Numbered from the stretch's first letter, positions 15,978 to 24,658 are shown. The stretch: 32,743 nucleotides of DNA from RSA11 sp036564135 (GCA_036564135.1 DATCLC010000070.1:1-32743), one strand, 5' to 3'. The notes: generated by a model from the sequence alone, not told the origin. A program made the numbers and translations.

Positions 15978-17454
15978 TCGAGGGTTGTCGTTTGGCACCG
16001 ACCCCCGGCCCGCGCCGCGCGCGCGGGTCGGGGTGTTCGGCATCGGCCTGGAGGCCTACTGGCCGCAGTTCGCGGGTCTTCGCGAGCGCTGCGAGGGCTA
16101 CCAGCGCCGCGTCGAGGAGAAGGTCGAGGAGCTCGGCGCCGAGGTCGTCTCCGCGGGGCTGGTCGACACCGCGCAGAAGGCGCGCGCCGCGGGCGAGCGC
16201 TTCAAGCGCGAGGACGTCGACCTGGTCCTCTGCCACGCGGTCACGTACGCGACCTCGAGCCAGGTCCTTCCCGCCGTGCAGGAGGCCGGCGTGCCGTGCC
16301 TCTTGCTCGCGCTGCAGCCGGTGAAGGCCCTGGACTACGAGAACACCGACACCGCTGAGTGGCTCGCCAACTGCTCGGCGTGCTGCGTGCCCGAGCTCGC
16401 GGGCGCGTTCACCCGCTCCCGCGTCCCCTACGACACGGTGACGGGGACGATCGACGACGACGAGCGCGCCTGGTCGCAGATCGCGGCCTGGGTGCGAGCC
16501 GCCGGGGTCGCGCGGGCGCTGCGCCGCGCCCGGATCGGGTTCCTCGGGCACACCTATCCAGGGATGCTCGACCTGTACACGGACTTCACGATGGTGCACG
16601 CGCAGCTCGGCGCCCACGTCGAGGTGCTCGAGATCGAGGACCTCGGCGTCCGCGTCGACGCCGCGACCGACGAGGAGGTGGCCGCGAAGCGCGCCGAGAT
16701 CGAGGCGATGTTCGACTTCGCCGACCCCTCGGCCGACCCGATCGCGGGCCCGATCGAGGACGAGTCGATGGACTTCTCCGCGCGCGTGGCGGTCGGGCTC
16801 GACCGGCTGTGCGCGGACTTCGAGCTCGACGGGCTCACCTACTACTACCGCGGCCTGAACGAGAACGAAGCCGAGCGGCTGGGCGCCGGCGTGATCGTCG
16901 GCAACTCGCTGCTCACCGCGCGCGGGATCCCGACCTCGGGCGAGGGCGACCTGAAGACGAACGTCGCGCAGCTCATCCTCGACCGGCTCGGCGCGGGCGG
17001 CTCATACACCGAGTACTACGCGCTCGACTTCGCCGAGGACTTCATCCTCATGGGCCACGACGGTCCGGGGCACATCGCGATCGCCGAGGGCCGCCCCACC
17101 CTCCGGGCGCTCAAGCTCTACCACGGCAAGCGCGGCTTCGGGCTGTCGGTGGAGTTCAAGGTGCGCTACGGCCCGGTGACGATCCTGGGATGCACGCAGA
17201 CCGCGGACGGGCGCCTCAAGCTGATCGCCGCGGAGGGCGAGTCGATCCCGGGGCCGACGTTCAAGATCGGCAACACCAACTCGCGGCTGCGCTTCGGGCT
17301 CGAGCCCGCGCCGTTCTTCGACGCGTGGTGCGCGGAGGGCCCGACCCACCACGTCGCCCTGGGCGTCGGCCACCGCATCGAGGAGATCCGCCGCGTCGCC
17401 CGTCTGCTCGACATCGAGCTCGCGGTGGTCGGCGGCTCGGAAGGAGGTCGCTGA
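15961..17454 (+). CDS. L-arabinose/L-fucose isomerase-like protein of unknown substrate
   Basis: 497 residues with the fold of the AraA/FucI family of Mn-dependent ketol isomerases. Residues in the order and spacing of the AraA metal ligands are visible: Glu328 in GEGDLKTN, Glu351 in TEYYALDF, His366 in MGHDGPGH and His463 in HHVALGVGH, so it may well be an active enzyme. It starts inside the end of rhaS (17-base overlap) and its stop shares one base with rhaM. The rhamnose pathway already has RhaI in the same operon, so this is either an isomerase for a second sugar released from the same polymer (fucose, arabinose or an epimer) or a second route for rhamnose. The start at 15961 has only a weak AGGA upstream; coupling to rhaS is likely. 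Confidence 0.75.
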   Translation: MTSTSDRGLSFGTDPRPAPRARVGVFGIGLEAYWPQFAGLRERCEGYQRRVEEKVEELGAEVVSAGLVDTAQKARAAGERFKREDVDLVLCHAVTYATSSQVLPAVQEAGVPCLLLALQPVKALDYENTDTAEWLANCSACCVPELAGAFTRSRVPYDTVTGTIDDDERAWSQIAAWVRAAGVARALRRARIGFLGHTYPGMLDLYTDFTMVHAQLGAHVEVLEIEDLGVRVDAATDEEVAAKRAEIEAMFDFADPSADPIAGPIEDESMDFSARVAVGLDRLCADFELDGLTYYYRGLNENEAERLGAGVIVGNSLLTARGIPTSGEGDLKTNVAQLILDRLGAGGSYTEYYALDFAEDFILMGHDGPGHIAIAEGRPTLRALKLYHGKRGFGLSVEFKVRYGPVTILGCTQTADGRLKLIAAEGESIPGPTFKIGNTNSRLRFGLEPAPFFDAWCAEGPTHHVALGVGHRIEEIRRVARLLDIELAVVGGSEGGR

Positions 17455-17783
17455 TGGAACGCGTCTGCTTTCTGCTGAAGGTCAAGCAGGACCGCCTCGA
17501 CGAGTACCGCGAGCGCCACCGCTCCGTGTGGCCGGAGATGCTCGACGCGCTGCGCGAGGCGGGCTGGCGCAACTACTCGCTGTTCCTGCGCGACGACGGC
17601 CTGCTCGTCGGCTACCTGGAGACCGACGACTTCGAGGCCGCCCAGCGGCGGATGGCCGAGACCGACGTGAACGCGCGCTGGCAGGCGGACATGGCGCCGT
17701 TCTTCGAGCCCCTGCCCGGCTCCGACGCGGGCGCGGGCAGCCCCCCGCTCCAGCGCCTCGAGGAGGTGTTCCATCTCGACTGA
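17454..17783 (+). CDS. rhaM: L-rhamnose mutarotase
   Basis: 109 residues, matching RhaM length (about 104). It interconverts alpha- and beta-L-rhamnose so that the form used by the isomerase is supplied. Residues matching the E. coli active site are in the same places: Tyr18 and His22 in DEYRERH, Tyr41 in NYSLFL, and a Trp in NARW (76). The conserved C-terminal EEVFHLD corresponds to the family's EVFYL ending. AAGGAGG (17441-17447) is 6 bases before the ATG, which shares one base with the preceding stop (TGATG). The C-terminal coding region contains the ribosome binding site for rhaB. Confidence 0.93.
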   Translation: MERVCFLLKVKQDRLDEYRERHRSVWPEMLDALREAGWRNYSLFLRDDGLLVGYLETDDFEAAQRRMAETDVNARWQADMAPFFEPLPGSDAGAGSPPLQRLEEVFHLD

Positions 17784-19302
17784 GCGCGCCCCCAGCTACG
17801 TCGCCTGCGACATCGGCGCCGAGTCCGGCCGGGTGCTCGCCGGAACCCTGGCCGACGGCCGCGTGGAGCTCGCCGAGCTCCACCGGTTCGAGAACGTCCC
17901 GGTGCGCCTCCCGGACGGCCTGCACTGGAACGCGCTCACGATCCTGCGCGAGATCCTGACCGGGCTCGAGGCGGCGGCCGCCCGGGGACGGCCGGTCGCG
18001 CTCGGGATCGACACCTGGGGCGTCGACTACGGCCTGCTCGACGGCGAGGGCCGCCTGCTCGGCGTGCCGTTCCACTACCGCGACCGGCGCACCGAGGGGA
18101 TGATCGCCGTCGCCGACGAGCTGATCCCGCGCGCCGAGCTCTACGGGGTGACCGGCATCCAGAGGATGCCGATCAACACGATCTTCCAGCTCCTCGCGGA
18201 GCGCGGCTCCCCCGCGCTCGAGGCCGCCGAGCGGATCGCGCTGATGCCCGACCTGCTCGCGCTCTGGCTCACGGGCCGGGTGACCAACGAGATCACGGTC
18301 GCGAGCACGACGGGCCTGCTCGACGCGCGCACCGGCGAGTGGGCGCGCGACGTGATCGAGCGCCTGCGGCTGCCCGCGCGCATCTTCGGCGAGCTGATCG
18401 AGCCGGGCACCGAGATCGGCCCCCTGCTCCCCGACCACCGGCGCGCCGCCGGCCTGGATTCGCAGCTTTCGGTGTTCGCCGTCGCGGGCCACGACACCGC
18501 CTCCGCGTTCGCCGGTGCGCCGCTGCCGGGCACGGAGCGCGCGGCGATCCTCTCGAGCGGCACCTGGTCCCTGCTCGGGCTCGAGCTCGACCAGCCCGTG
18601 CTCGGCGGCGCCGCGCTCGAGTTCAACCTCACCAACGAGCGCGGGATCGACGGGACCACGCGCCTGCTGCGCAACGTGATGGGGCTCTGGCTGCTGCAGG
18701 AGTGCCGCCGTGCCTGGGCGGAGGGGCCCGGCGATGCGCCTAGCTACGCGGAGCTCGCGCGGATGGCGGAGGAGGCCGATCCGGACGTGCCGCTGTTCGA
18801 TCCCGACCTCGACGAGCTGCTGGCACCCGACGACATGCCCGCGGCGATCCGAGCCGCCTGCGAGCGGGCGGGCCAGCGCGCGCCCGAGGGGCAGGGCGAG
18901 CTCGTGCGCAGCATCCTCACCTCGCTCGCCTGCAAGTACCGCCTCGTGCTGGAGCGCCTCGAGGCCGTGACCGGCGCGCGCGTCGAGGTGATCTGTGTCG
19001 TCGGCGGCGGCGTGCGCAACGAGCTGCTCTGCCGGCTCACGGCCGAGCTCTGCGACCTCCCCGTGCTCGCCGGACCCGCCGAGGCGACCGCGCTGGGCAA
19101 CGTGCTCGTGCAGGCCCGCGGTCGCGGCGAGCTGGGCTCGCTGGCCGAGCTGCGCGAGGTAGCCGCGGCGTCGGCACGCCCGCGTCGGTACGAGCCCGGC
19201 TCCGAGGCCGACCGCCGGCGCGCGGCGGAGACCTACGCGCGGTTCCTCCAGGCCACCGGGCTCGAGAGCCCCGCAAAGAGCGCAACGACTTCGAACGCCT
19301 GA
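17773..19302 (+). CDS. rhaB: L-rhamnulokinase, apparent ATC start
   Basis: 509 residues if begun at ATC. A FGGY-family kinase that phosphorylates L-rhamnulose at O-1. The N-terminal phosphate loop is CDIGAESGR (about 12-20), then GIDTWGVDYGLL (about 77-88), INTIFQL, the catalytic Asp in VAGHDTASA, the ATP-site SSGTWSLLG, and VVGGGVRNELL. Between the in-frame stop at 17668 and GTG 17833 there is no ATG, GTG, TTG or CTG codon. GTG 17833 would remove the essential CDIGAESGR loop. ATC at 17773 lies 6 bases after AGGAGG (17761-17766), so it is the best start, overlapping rhaM by 11 bases. A frameshift from rhaM or a sequence error is the alternative. Confidence 0.88.
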   Translation: MSTERAPSYVACDIGAESGRVLAGTLADGRVELAELHRFENVPVRLPDGLHWNALTILREILTGLEAAAARGRPVALGIDTWGVDYGLLDGEGRLLGVPFHYRDRRTEGMIAVADELIPRAELYGVTGIQRMPINTIFQLLAERGSPALEAAERIALMPDLLALWLTGRVTNEITVASTTGLLDARTGEWARDVIERLRLPARIFGELIEPGTEIGPLLPDHRRAAGLDSQLSVFAVAGHDTASAFAGAPLPGTERAAILSSGTWSLLGLELDQPVLGGAALEFNLTNERGIDGTTRLLRNVMGLWLLQECRRAWAEGPGDAPSYAELARMAEEADPDVPLFDPDLDELLAPDDMPAAIRAACERAGQRAPEGQGELVRSILTSLACKYRLVLERLEAVTGARVEVICVVGGGVRNELLCRLTAELCDLPVLAGPAEATALGNVLVQARGRGELGSLAELREVAAASARPRRYEPGSEADRRRAAETYARFLQATGLESPAKSATTSNA

Positions 19303-19323
19303 CCACGGAAGGAGCGAACGCCC

Positions 19324-20532
19324 ATGAACCACGACAGCGCCTACCAGGTCCTCGCGGCGGCGCTTGCCGAGCGCAGCGTCGACCTCGACGCGGTCGCCGA
19401 GCGGCTCGCCGGCCTGGAGATCGAGACCCCGTCCTGGGGCTACGGCGACTCGGGGACCCGCTTCGCGGTGTTCACGCAGGCCGGCCGCCCGCGCGACCTC
19501 TACGAGCGCCTCGACGACGCCGCCGAGGTCCACCGCCTCACCGGGTGCGCGCCCGCCGTCGCCCTGCACATCCCCTGGGACGCGGTCGAGGACTACGCGG
19601 AGCTGAAGGAGCAGATCGCAGCGCGCGGCCTCCGGGCCGGCGCGATCAACCCGAACCTGTTCCAGGAGCCCGCCTACAAGCTCGGGAGCCTCACGAATCC
19701 CGACGCGGGCGTCCGCGAGCAGGCGGTCACGCACGTGCTCGAGTGCAGTGAGATCGCGACGGCGCTCGACTCCGACGCGATCTCGCTCTGGCTCGCCGAC
19801 GGGACCAACTACCCCGGACAGGACGATCTGCGCGGGCGGCGCGAGCGATTGATCGAGGCGCTCGGGCGCATCTACGGGGAGCTGCCGTCCAACCAGGAGC
19901 TCTTGGTCGAGTACAAGCTGTACGAGCCGGCGTTCTACGCGACCGACCTCGCCGACTGGGGTTCCTCCCTGCTCGCCTGCCAGAAGCTCGGCGAGCGCGC
20001 CAAGGTGCTGGTGGACCTGGGGCACCACGCGCACGGCACGAACATCGAGCAGATCGTCGCGCTGCTCGCCGCGGAGGACCGGCTCGGCGGCTTTCACTTC
20101 AACAACCGCAAGTACGGGGACGACGATCTGATCGTCGGCTCGGTCAACCCGTTCGAGCTGTTTCTGATCTTCGCGGAGCTGGCGGCGCTGCCCAGCCTGC
20201 CGCGCCTCACGATCGACCAGTCGCACAACATCGAGCCGAAGGTCGAGGCGATGGTCCTGAGCGTCGTCAACCTTCAGGAGGCGTACGCGAAGGCGCTGCT
20301 CATCGACCGCGAGGCGCTCGCCGAGGCGCAGGCGGAGGGCGACGTGCTCCGCGGGCACGAGATCCTGCTCGACGCCTACAACACCGACGTGAGGCCGCTG
20401 TGCGCCCGGGTGCGCGAGCAGCGGGGAGCCGAGCCCGACCCGGTCGCCGCCCACCGCGCGTCCGGGTACGTGGAGGCGAAGATCCGCGAGCGCGGCGAGG
20501 GCGCGGGCGTTGCCGGGGGGTGGGGCCGATGA
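19324..20532 (+). CDS. rhaI: L-rhamnose isomerase, Pseudomonas-stutzeri type
   Basis: 402 residues, converting L-rhamnose to L-rhamnulose. It belongs to the RhaI branch (TIGR02635-like), not E. coli RhaA. The metal-binding residues of the TIM barrel are visible: Glu in VEYKLYEPAFY (about 199), Asp and His in VDLGHHAHGTN (about 231-240), His and Asp in FHFNNRKYGDDD (about 258-269) and Asp in TIDQSHN (about 297). GGAAGGAG (19307-19314) lies 9 bases before the ATG. There is a short 21-base gap after rhaB, and the stop overlaps the rhaEW start (ATGA). The last 40 residues are Gly/Arg rich and less conserved. Confidence 0.93.
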   Translation: MNHDSAYQVLAAALAERSVDLDAVAERLAGLEIETPSWGYGDSGTRFAVFTQAGRPRDLYERLDDAAEVHRLTGCAPAVALHIPWDAVEDYAELKEQIAARGLRAGAINPNLFQEPAYKLGSLTNPDAGVREQAVTHVLECSEIATALDSDAISLWLADGTNYPGQDDLRGRRERLIEALGRIYGELPSNQELLVEYKLYEPAFYATDLADWGSSLLACQKLGERAKVLVDLGHHAHGTNIEQIVALLAAEDRLGGFHFNNRKYGDDDLIVGSVNPFELFLIFAELAALPSLPRLTIDQSHNIEPKVEAMVLSVVNLQEAYAKALLIDREALAEAQAEGDVLRGHEILLDAYNTDVRPLCARVREQRGAEPDPVAAHRASGYVEAKIRERGEGAGVAGGWGR

Positions 20533-22619
20533 GCACTGCCTCCCGCCCGATGATCGAGCCGGCGGAGAACCTCTGGCCGCCGCCCGAGGACGTGCCCGCC
20601 GACGGGCTCGGCCAGCTCGTGCTGCGCTCGAACCTCCTGGGCGCGAACCGCGCCGTCGCCAACTACGGCGGCGGGAACACGTCGGTGAAGACGACCGAGC
20701 GCGACCACACCGGCCGCGAGGTGCGGCTCATGTGGGTGAAGGGGTCGGGCTCAGACCTCGCCACGATGGGGCGCGAGCACTTCACCGGGCTGCGGCTCGA
20801 TGAGATCGAGCCGCTGATCGAGCGGCCGTCGATGTCCGACGAGGAGATGGTCGCCTACCTCGCCCGCTGCCAGCTCGAGCCGGGGATGCCGCGGCCCTCG
20901 ATCGAGACGCTGCTGCACGCCTTCATCCCCGCGCCGCACGTCGATCACACGCACCCGGACGCGATCAACGCGATCGTCTGCTCCGCCGATGGCGAGCGGC
21001 TCGCGCGCGAGTGCTTCGGCGACGAGGCGGTGTGGGTCGATTACATCCGCCCCGGTTTCACGCTCGCGAAGCAGGTCGGCGAGGCGGTGCGCGCGAACCC
21101 CAAGCTGCGCGCGGTCCTGCTCGCCAAGCACGGGCTCGTCACCTGGGGCGAGTCGGCCGAGGAGAGCTACGCCGAGACGCTGCGCGTGATCAACAAGGCG
21201 GCGGAGTTCGTCAACGAGCGCACCGCCGGCGCGCCGCGCTTCGACGGGCCCGCGCCGGGCGCATCCGCGCTCTCCGACGAGCGCCGGCGTGAGCTTTTGC
21301 GCGAGATCCTCCCCTCGCTGCGCGGCGCCGTCTCGAGCGAGCGCGCCAAGGTCCTGTGCGTGGACACGTCCCCGGCCGTGCTCGAGCTGGTCGGCTCGGC
21401 CGCGGCGCCCGAGGTCACGCAGGTCGGCGCGGCCTGCCCGGACCACCTCGTCCATACCAAGCGCCGGCCGCTCTGGATCGAGTTCGATCCCGAGCGCGAG
21501 GGGGCCGACGAGCTCGTCGAGCGGATCGCGGCGAAGGCCGCGGAGTTCCGCGCGGACGACGAGGAGTACTTCCGCCGTTACGCCGACGAGGACACGCCAC
21601 GCGCCGACCCCGACGCGCGCGTCGTGCTGATCCAGCACGTCGGCCTGGTCGGCGTGGGGACGAACGCCAAGCGGGCCGCGCTCTCGCGCGACCTGTACCA
21701 CCGCGCGATCGAGGTGATGGCCGGGGCGCACGCGCTCGGCGGCTTCGTCTCGCTGGACGACAAGGAGAGCTTCGACGTCGAGTACTGGCCGCTCGAGCTC
21801 TACAAGCTCACCCTCGCCCCGCCCCCCGGCGAGCTCGAGGGCAAGGTGGCGCTGATCACCGGGGCGGCCGGCGGGATCGGGCGCGCCGTCGTCGACGCGC
21901 TGGGAGAGGCGGGCGCCTGCGTCGTCGCGTTCGACCTGGACGGCGAGGGCGCCTCGGAGGCGACCGAGGCTCTCGGCGAGCGCGGGCTCGCGATCGCGGG
22001 CGACGTGACCGACGAGGACTCCGTGATCCGGGCTTTCGGCGAGGCGGCCGAGCGGTTCGGCGGCGTCGACATCGTGGTCTCCAACGCCGGGCTCGCGTCG
22101 AGCGCGCCGCTCACCGAGACCAGCGTCGAGGAGTGGCGCCGCAACCACGACGTGCTCAGCCTCGGCTACTTCCTGGTCGCCCGCGAGGCGTTCAAGGTGA
22201 TGGCCCGCCAGGGCAGCGGCGGCTCGATCGTCTTCGTCGCGTCCAAGAACGCGCTGGCCGCGGGGCGCAACGCGGCCGCGTACTCAGCCGCCAAGGCGGC
22301 GGAGCTGCACCTCGCGCGCTGCCTGGCCGAGGAGGGCGGGCCCCTCGGGATCCGGGTCAACACCGTGAACCCCGACGCGGTCCTGCAGGGCTCGCGCATC
22401 TGGGACTCGTCGTGGCGCGAGGAGCGCGCGGCGGCGTACGGGATCGAGCCGGACCAGCTCGAGGAGCACTACCGGGCGCGCACGACGCTCGGCGTGAACG
22501 TGCTCCCCGAGGACGTCGCCCAGGCGGTGCTGCACTTCGCCTCGGACGCCCGCTCGGGCAAGACGACCGGCAACCTGCTCAACGTGGACGGCGGGGTGGC
22601 GATCGCCTACCCGCGGTAG
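20529..22619 (+). CDS. rhaEW: Bifunctional L-rhamnulose-1-phosphate aldolase / L-lactaldehyde dehydrogenase
   Basis: 696 residues. Residues about 1-430 form a class II aldolase with the metal site PHVDHTHPDAI (about 137-147) and LAKHGLVTWG. Residues about 437-696 are a short-chain dehydrogenase: nucleotide loop ITGAAGGIGRAV (about 444-455), NAGLASS, catalytic Tyr and Lys in YSAAKAAE, and the C-terminal GNLLNVDGG. The aldolase half yields dihydroxyacetone phosphate and L-lactaldehyde; the dehydrogenase half is known from bacterial rhamnose clusters to oxidise L-lactaldehyde to L-lactate with NAD. This product is the substrate for LutABC encoded upstream. The start overlaps the rhaI stop by four bases. 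It is the last gene of the operon; 77 bases separate it from the tRNA. Confidence 0.93.
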   Translation: MSTASRPMIEPAENLWPPPEDVPADGLGQLVLRSNLLGANRAVANYGGGNTSVKTTERDHTGREVRLMWVKGSGSDLATMGREHFTGLRLDEIEPLIERPSMSDEEMVAYLARCQLEPGMPRPSIETLLHAFIPAPHVDHTHPDAINAIVCSADGERLARECFGDEAVWVDYIRPGFTLAKQVGEAVRANPKLRAVLLAKHGLVTWGESAEESYAETLRVINKAAEFVNERTAGAPRFDGPAPGASALSDERRRELLREILPSLRGAVSSERAKVLCVDTSPAVLELVGSAAAPEVTQVGAACPDHLVHTKRRPLWIEFDPEREGADELVERIAAKAAEFRADDEEYFRRYADEDTPRADPDARVVLIQHVGLVGVGTNAKRAALSRDLYHRAIEVMAGAHALGGFVSLDDKESFDVEYWPLELYKLTLAPPPGELEGKVALITGAAGGIGRAVVDALGEAGACVVAFDLDGEGASEATEALGERGLAIAGDVTDEDSVIRAFGEAAERFGGVDIVVSNAGLASSAPLTETSVEEWRRNHDVLSLGYFLVAREAFKVMARQGSGGSIVFVASKNALAAGRNAAAYSAAKAAELHLARCLAEEGGPLGIRVNTVNPDAVLQGSRIWDSSWREERAAAYGIEPDQLEEHYRARTTLGVNVLPEDVAQAVLHFASDARSGKTTGNLLNVDGGVAIAYPR

Positions 22620-22696
22620 GGGGATCCCATCCCGTTAGCCGCGACCCGAGCGGGGCGACTAGCGCCGAGCTAGCTGCACTACCCTAAACGGCGCTC

Positions 22697-22785
22697 GGAG
22701 AGGTGACCGAGTGGCTTAAGGTGCACGACTGGAAATCGTGTGGGCGGCGAAAGCTGCCTCGTGGGTTCGAATCCCACCCTCTCCG
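22697..22785 (+). tRNA. tRNA-Ser (anticodon GGA)
   Basis: A full class II tRNA. The acceptor arms GGAGAGG (22697-22703) and CCTCTCC (22778-22784) pair perfectly. The anticodon stem CACGA/TCGTG holds the loop CTGGAAA with anticodon GGA at 22731-22733, reading UCC and UCU. A long variable arm (TGGGCGGCGAAAGCTGCC) and the GTGGG-TTCGAAT-CCCAC T-arm identify tRNA-Ser. CCA is not encoded. A TACCCT hexamer at 22680-22685 is a possible -10. Confidence 0.96.
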
Positions 22786-22809
22786 CTCCATCGCGATAGG
22801 AATACCGGG

Positions 22810-24186
22810 GTGAGCGACGCGAACGACCCCGGGCTGCTCACGGCCGCACAGGCCTCGCTGCTCGTCGACCAGTACGAGCTCACGATGTCCGCGAGCTACC
22901 TGCGGCGCGGGCTGGACAGGCCGGCGATCTTCGAGCTGTTCGCGCGCAAGCTCCCTCCCCACCGGCACTGGGCGCTCGCCGCCGGGCTCGGGCCGACGCT
23001 GCGGATCGTGCGCGAACTGCGCTTCGGCGCCGAGGAGCTCGACTACCTCGCGGGGCTCGGGTTCGCCGACGACTTTTTGGAGTACCTGCGGGGCTTTCGC
23101 TTCTCAGGCCACATCGACGCCGTGCCGGAGGGGACGGTCGTCTTCGCCAACGAGCCGCTGCTGCGCGTGACCGCGTCGCGCGTGGAGGCGCAGCTGCTCG
23201 AGACGATCCTGCTCAACCAGATCAACTTCCAGACGATGATCGCCACCAAGGCCGCGCGCGTAGTGCTCGCCGCGGGCGGCGGCTCGGTGGGCGCGGGCGA
23301 CCGGGTGCTCGACTTCTCCCCGCGCCGCGACCACGGCATCGACGCGGCGATGAAGGTCGCGCGCTCATGCGCGGTGGCGGGCGTGCGCGCAACGTCGAAC
23401 GTGGCCGCAGCGATGCGCTTCGGCCTGCGGCCGGTCGGGACGATGGCCCACTCCTACGTGATGTCGTTCCCGTCCGAGCTCGAGGCCTTCAAGGCGTTCC
23501 TGGTCGACCAGCCCCAGAACGCGGTGCTGCTCGTCGATACCTACGACACGCGCCAGGGCGTCCTGAACGCGATCAAGGCGTCCCAGGAGACCGGCGTGAA
23601 GCTCCTGGGGATCCGCATCGACTCCGGCGATCTGCTCGCGCTCTCGCGCGAGGCGCGCGAGTTGCTCGACGCCGCGGGGATGGCAGACACGCGCATCGCG
23701 GCCAGCGGCGACCTCGAGGAGCACCGGATCGCGCAGCTCGTGGCGGCGGGCGCGCCGATCGACCTCTGGGGTGTGGGCACGGAGCTCGGCACGAGCCGCG
23801 ACGCGCCCGTGTTCAACGGCGTCTACAAGCTCGTCGCCAACTGGGATGAGGAGCGCGGCGAGTGGCGCGGGGTCGCGAAGCACTCCGTGGACAAGGCGAC
23901 GGTCGGCGGGGCGAAGCAGATCTTCCGCGAGCGCGAGGACGGGGTAATGGCGCGCGACGTGATCGGCCGCCCCGACGAGGAGCTCCCGGGCGAGCGCCTG
24001 ATCGTGCCGGTGATGCGCGACGGGGAGATCGTCCACTCCGAGTCGCTGGACGAGATCAGCGCCCGCGCTGAGGAGCAGCTCAGCGCCCTGCCCGAACCCC
24101 TGCGCACGGGCGGCGATGACACCGAGCCCTACCCCGTCTCCTTCAGCGAGCGCCTGCGGGCTGCGAACGACGCGGCGCGCGGCTAG
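22810..24186 (+). CDS. pncB: Nicotinate phosphoribosyltransferase
   Basis: 458 residues. It makes nicotinate mononucleotide from nicotinate and PRPP, the salvage entry to NAD. Family motifs seen: LLVDQYELTMSASYLRRG (near 16-33), FELFARKLP, DFSPRRDHG, RATSNVAAAMRFGL, GTMAHSYVMSF, VDTYDTRQGVLNAI and LGIRIDSGDLLALS. The GTG at 22810 has AGGA 8 bases upstream; earlier in-frame starts lie inside the tRNA. It begins 24 bases after tRNA-Ser, so the two may share a transcript. Its stop codon lies in a CTAG that is also the stop of convergent tadA. Confidence 0.93.
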   Translation: MSDANDPGLLTAAQASLLVDQYELTMSASYLRRGLDRPAIFELFARKLPPHRHWALAAGLGPTLRIVRELRFGAEELDYLAGLGFADDFLEYLRGFRFSGHIDAVPEGTVVFANEPLLRVTASRVEAQLLETILLNQINFQTMIATKAARVVLAAGGGSVGAGDRVLDFSPRRDHGIDAAMKVARSCAVAGVRATSNVAAAMRFGLRPVGTMAHSYVMSFPSELEAFKAFLVDQPQNAVLLVDTYDTRQGVLNAIKASQETGVKLLGIRIDSGDLLALSREARELLDAAGMADTRIAASGDLEEHRIAQLVAAGAPIDLWGVGTELGTSRDAPVFNGVYKLVANWDEERGEWRGVAKHSVDKATVGGAKQIFREREDGVMARDVIGRPDEELPGERLIVPVMRDGEIVHSESLDEISARAEEQLSALPEPLRTGGDDTEPYPVSFSERLRAANDAARG

Positions 24187-24650
24187 CGCCGCTCCGCGAA
24201 GAACGCGCGCAAGAGCGCGGCGGACTCGTCGGCGAGCAGGCCGCTCTGGACGAGGGGGCGGTGGTTGAGGCGCGGCTCTCCGAGGACGTCGAAGATGCTG
24301 CCCGCGGCGCCCGCCTTCGGGTCGGTGGCCCCGAAGACCACGCGGGGCACGCGCGCGAGCACGATCGCCCCCGCGCACATCGCGCAGGGCTCGAGCGTCA
24401 CGTACAGCGTCGTCCCGGGCAGCCGCCAGCCGCCCAGGGCCTGAGCGCCCGCGCGCAGGACGAGGATCTCCGCGTGCGCGGTCGGGTCGCGGCGCAGCTC
24501 GCGCTCGTTGCCCGCCGCGGCGAGCACCTCGCCGTCCCGGGCCAGGACGGCGCCGATCGGCACGTCGCCGTGCGCTGCGCAGCGCTCGGCCTCGGCCAGC
24601 GCGGCTTCCATCAGCTCGCGGTCGCGCTCGTCGAAACCTGAGTCGGTCAT
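24183..24650 (-). CDS. tadA: tRNA-specific adenosine deaminase
   Basis: 155 residues, a zinc deaminase that converts the wobble adenosine of tRNA-Arg(ACG) to inosine. The zinc site is complete: His59 and catalytic Glu61 in AHAEILVLR, Cys89 and Cys92 in EPCAMCAGA. VPIGAVLA and NHRPLV are further family features. There is no ribosome binding site before the ATG at 24650, but TAGATT lies 8 bases upstream on the minus strand, suggesting a leaderless message. Its stop shares the palindromic CTAG with the convergent pncB. A guanine or cytosine deaminase is unlikely given the motif set. Confidence 0.92.
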   Translation of the reverse strand: MTDSGFDERDRELMEAALAEAERCAAHGDVPIGAVLARDGEVLAAAGNERELRRDPTAHAEILVLRAGAQALGGWRLPGTTLYVTLEPCAMCAGAIVLARVPRVVFGATDPKAGAAGSIFDVLGEPRLNHRPLVQSGLLADESAALLRAFFAERR

Positions 24651-24658
24651 CCGGCACG

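Noticed and set aside
17482..20454. 990-residue minus-strand open frame
   Set aside because: It lies antisense to rhaM, rhaB and rhaI, has no recognisable domain and is typical of spurious long frames in very GC-rich DNA.
22786..22790. Encoded CCA tail of tRNA-Ser
   Set aside because: The discriminator base is followed by CTCCA, not directly by CCA, so the tail is probably added after transcription.
22684..22968. Minus-strand open frame containing GWDSNPRG
   Set aside because: It is antisense to tRNA-Ser and the start of pncB; this peptide is a well-known false translation across tRNA-Ser genes.
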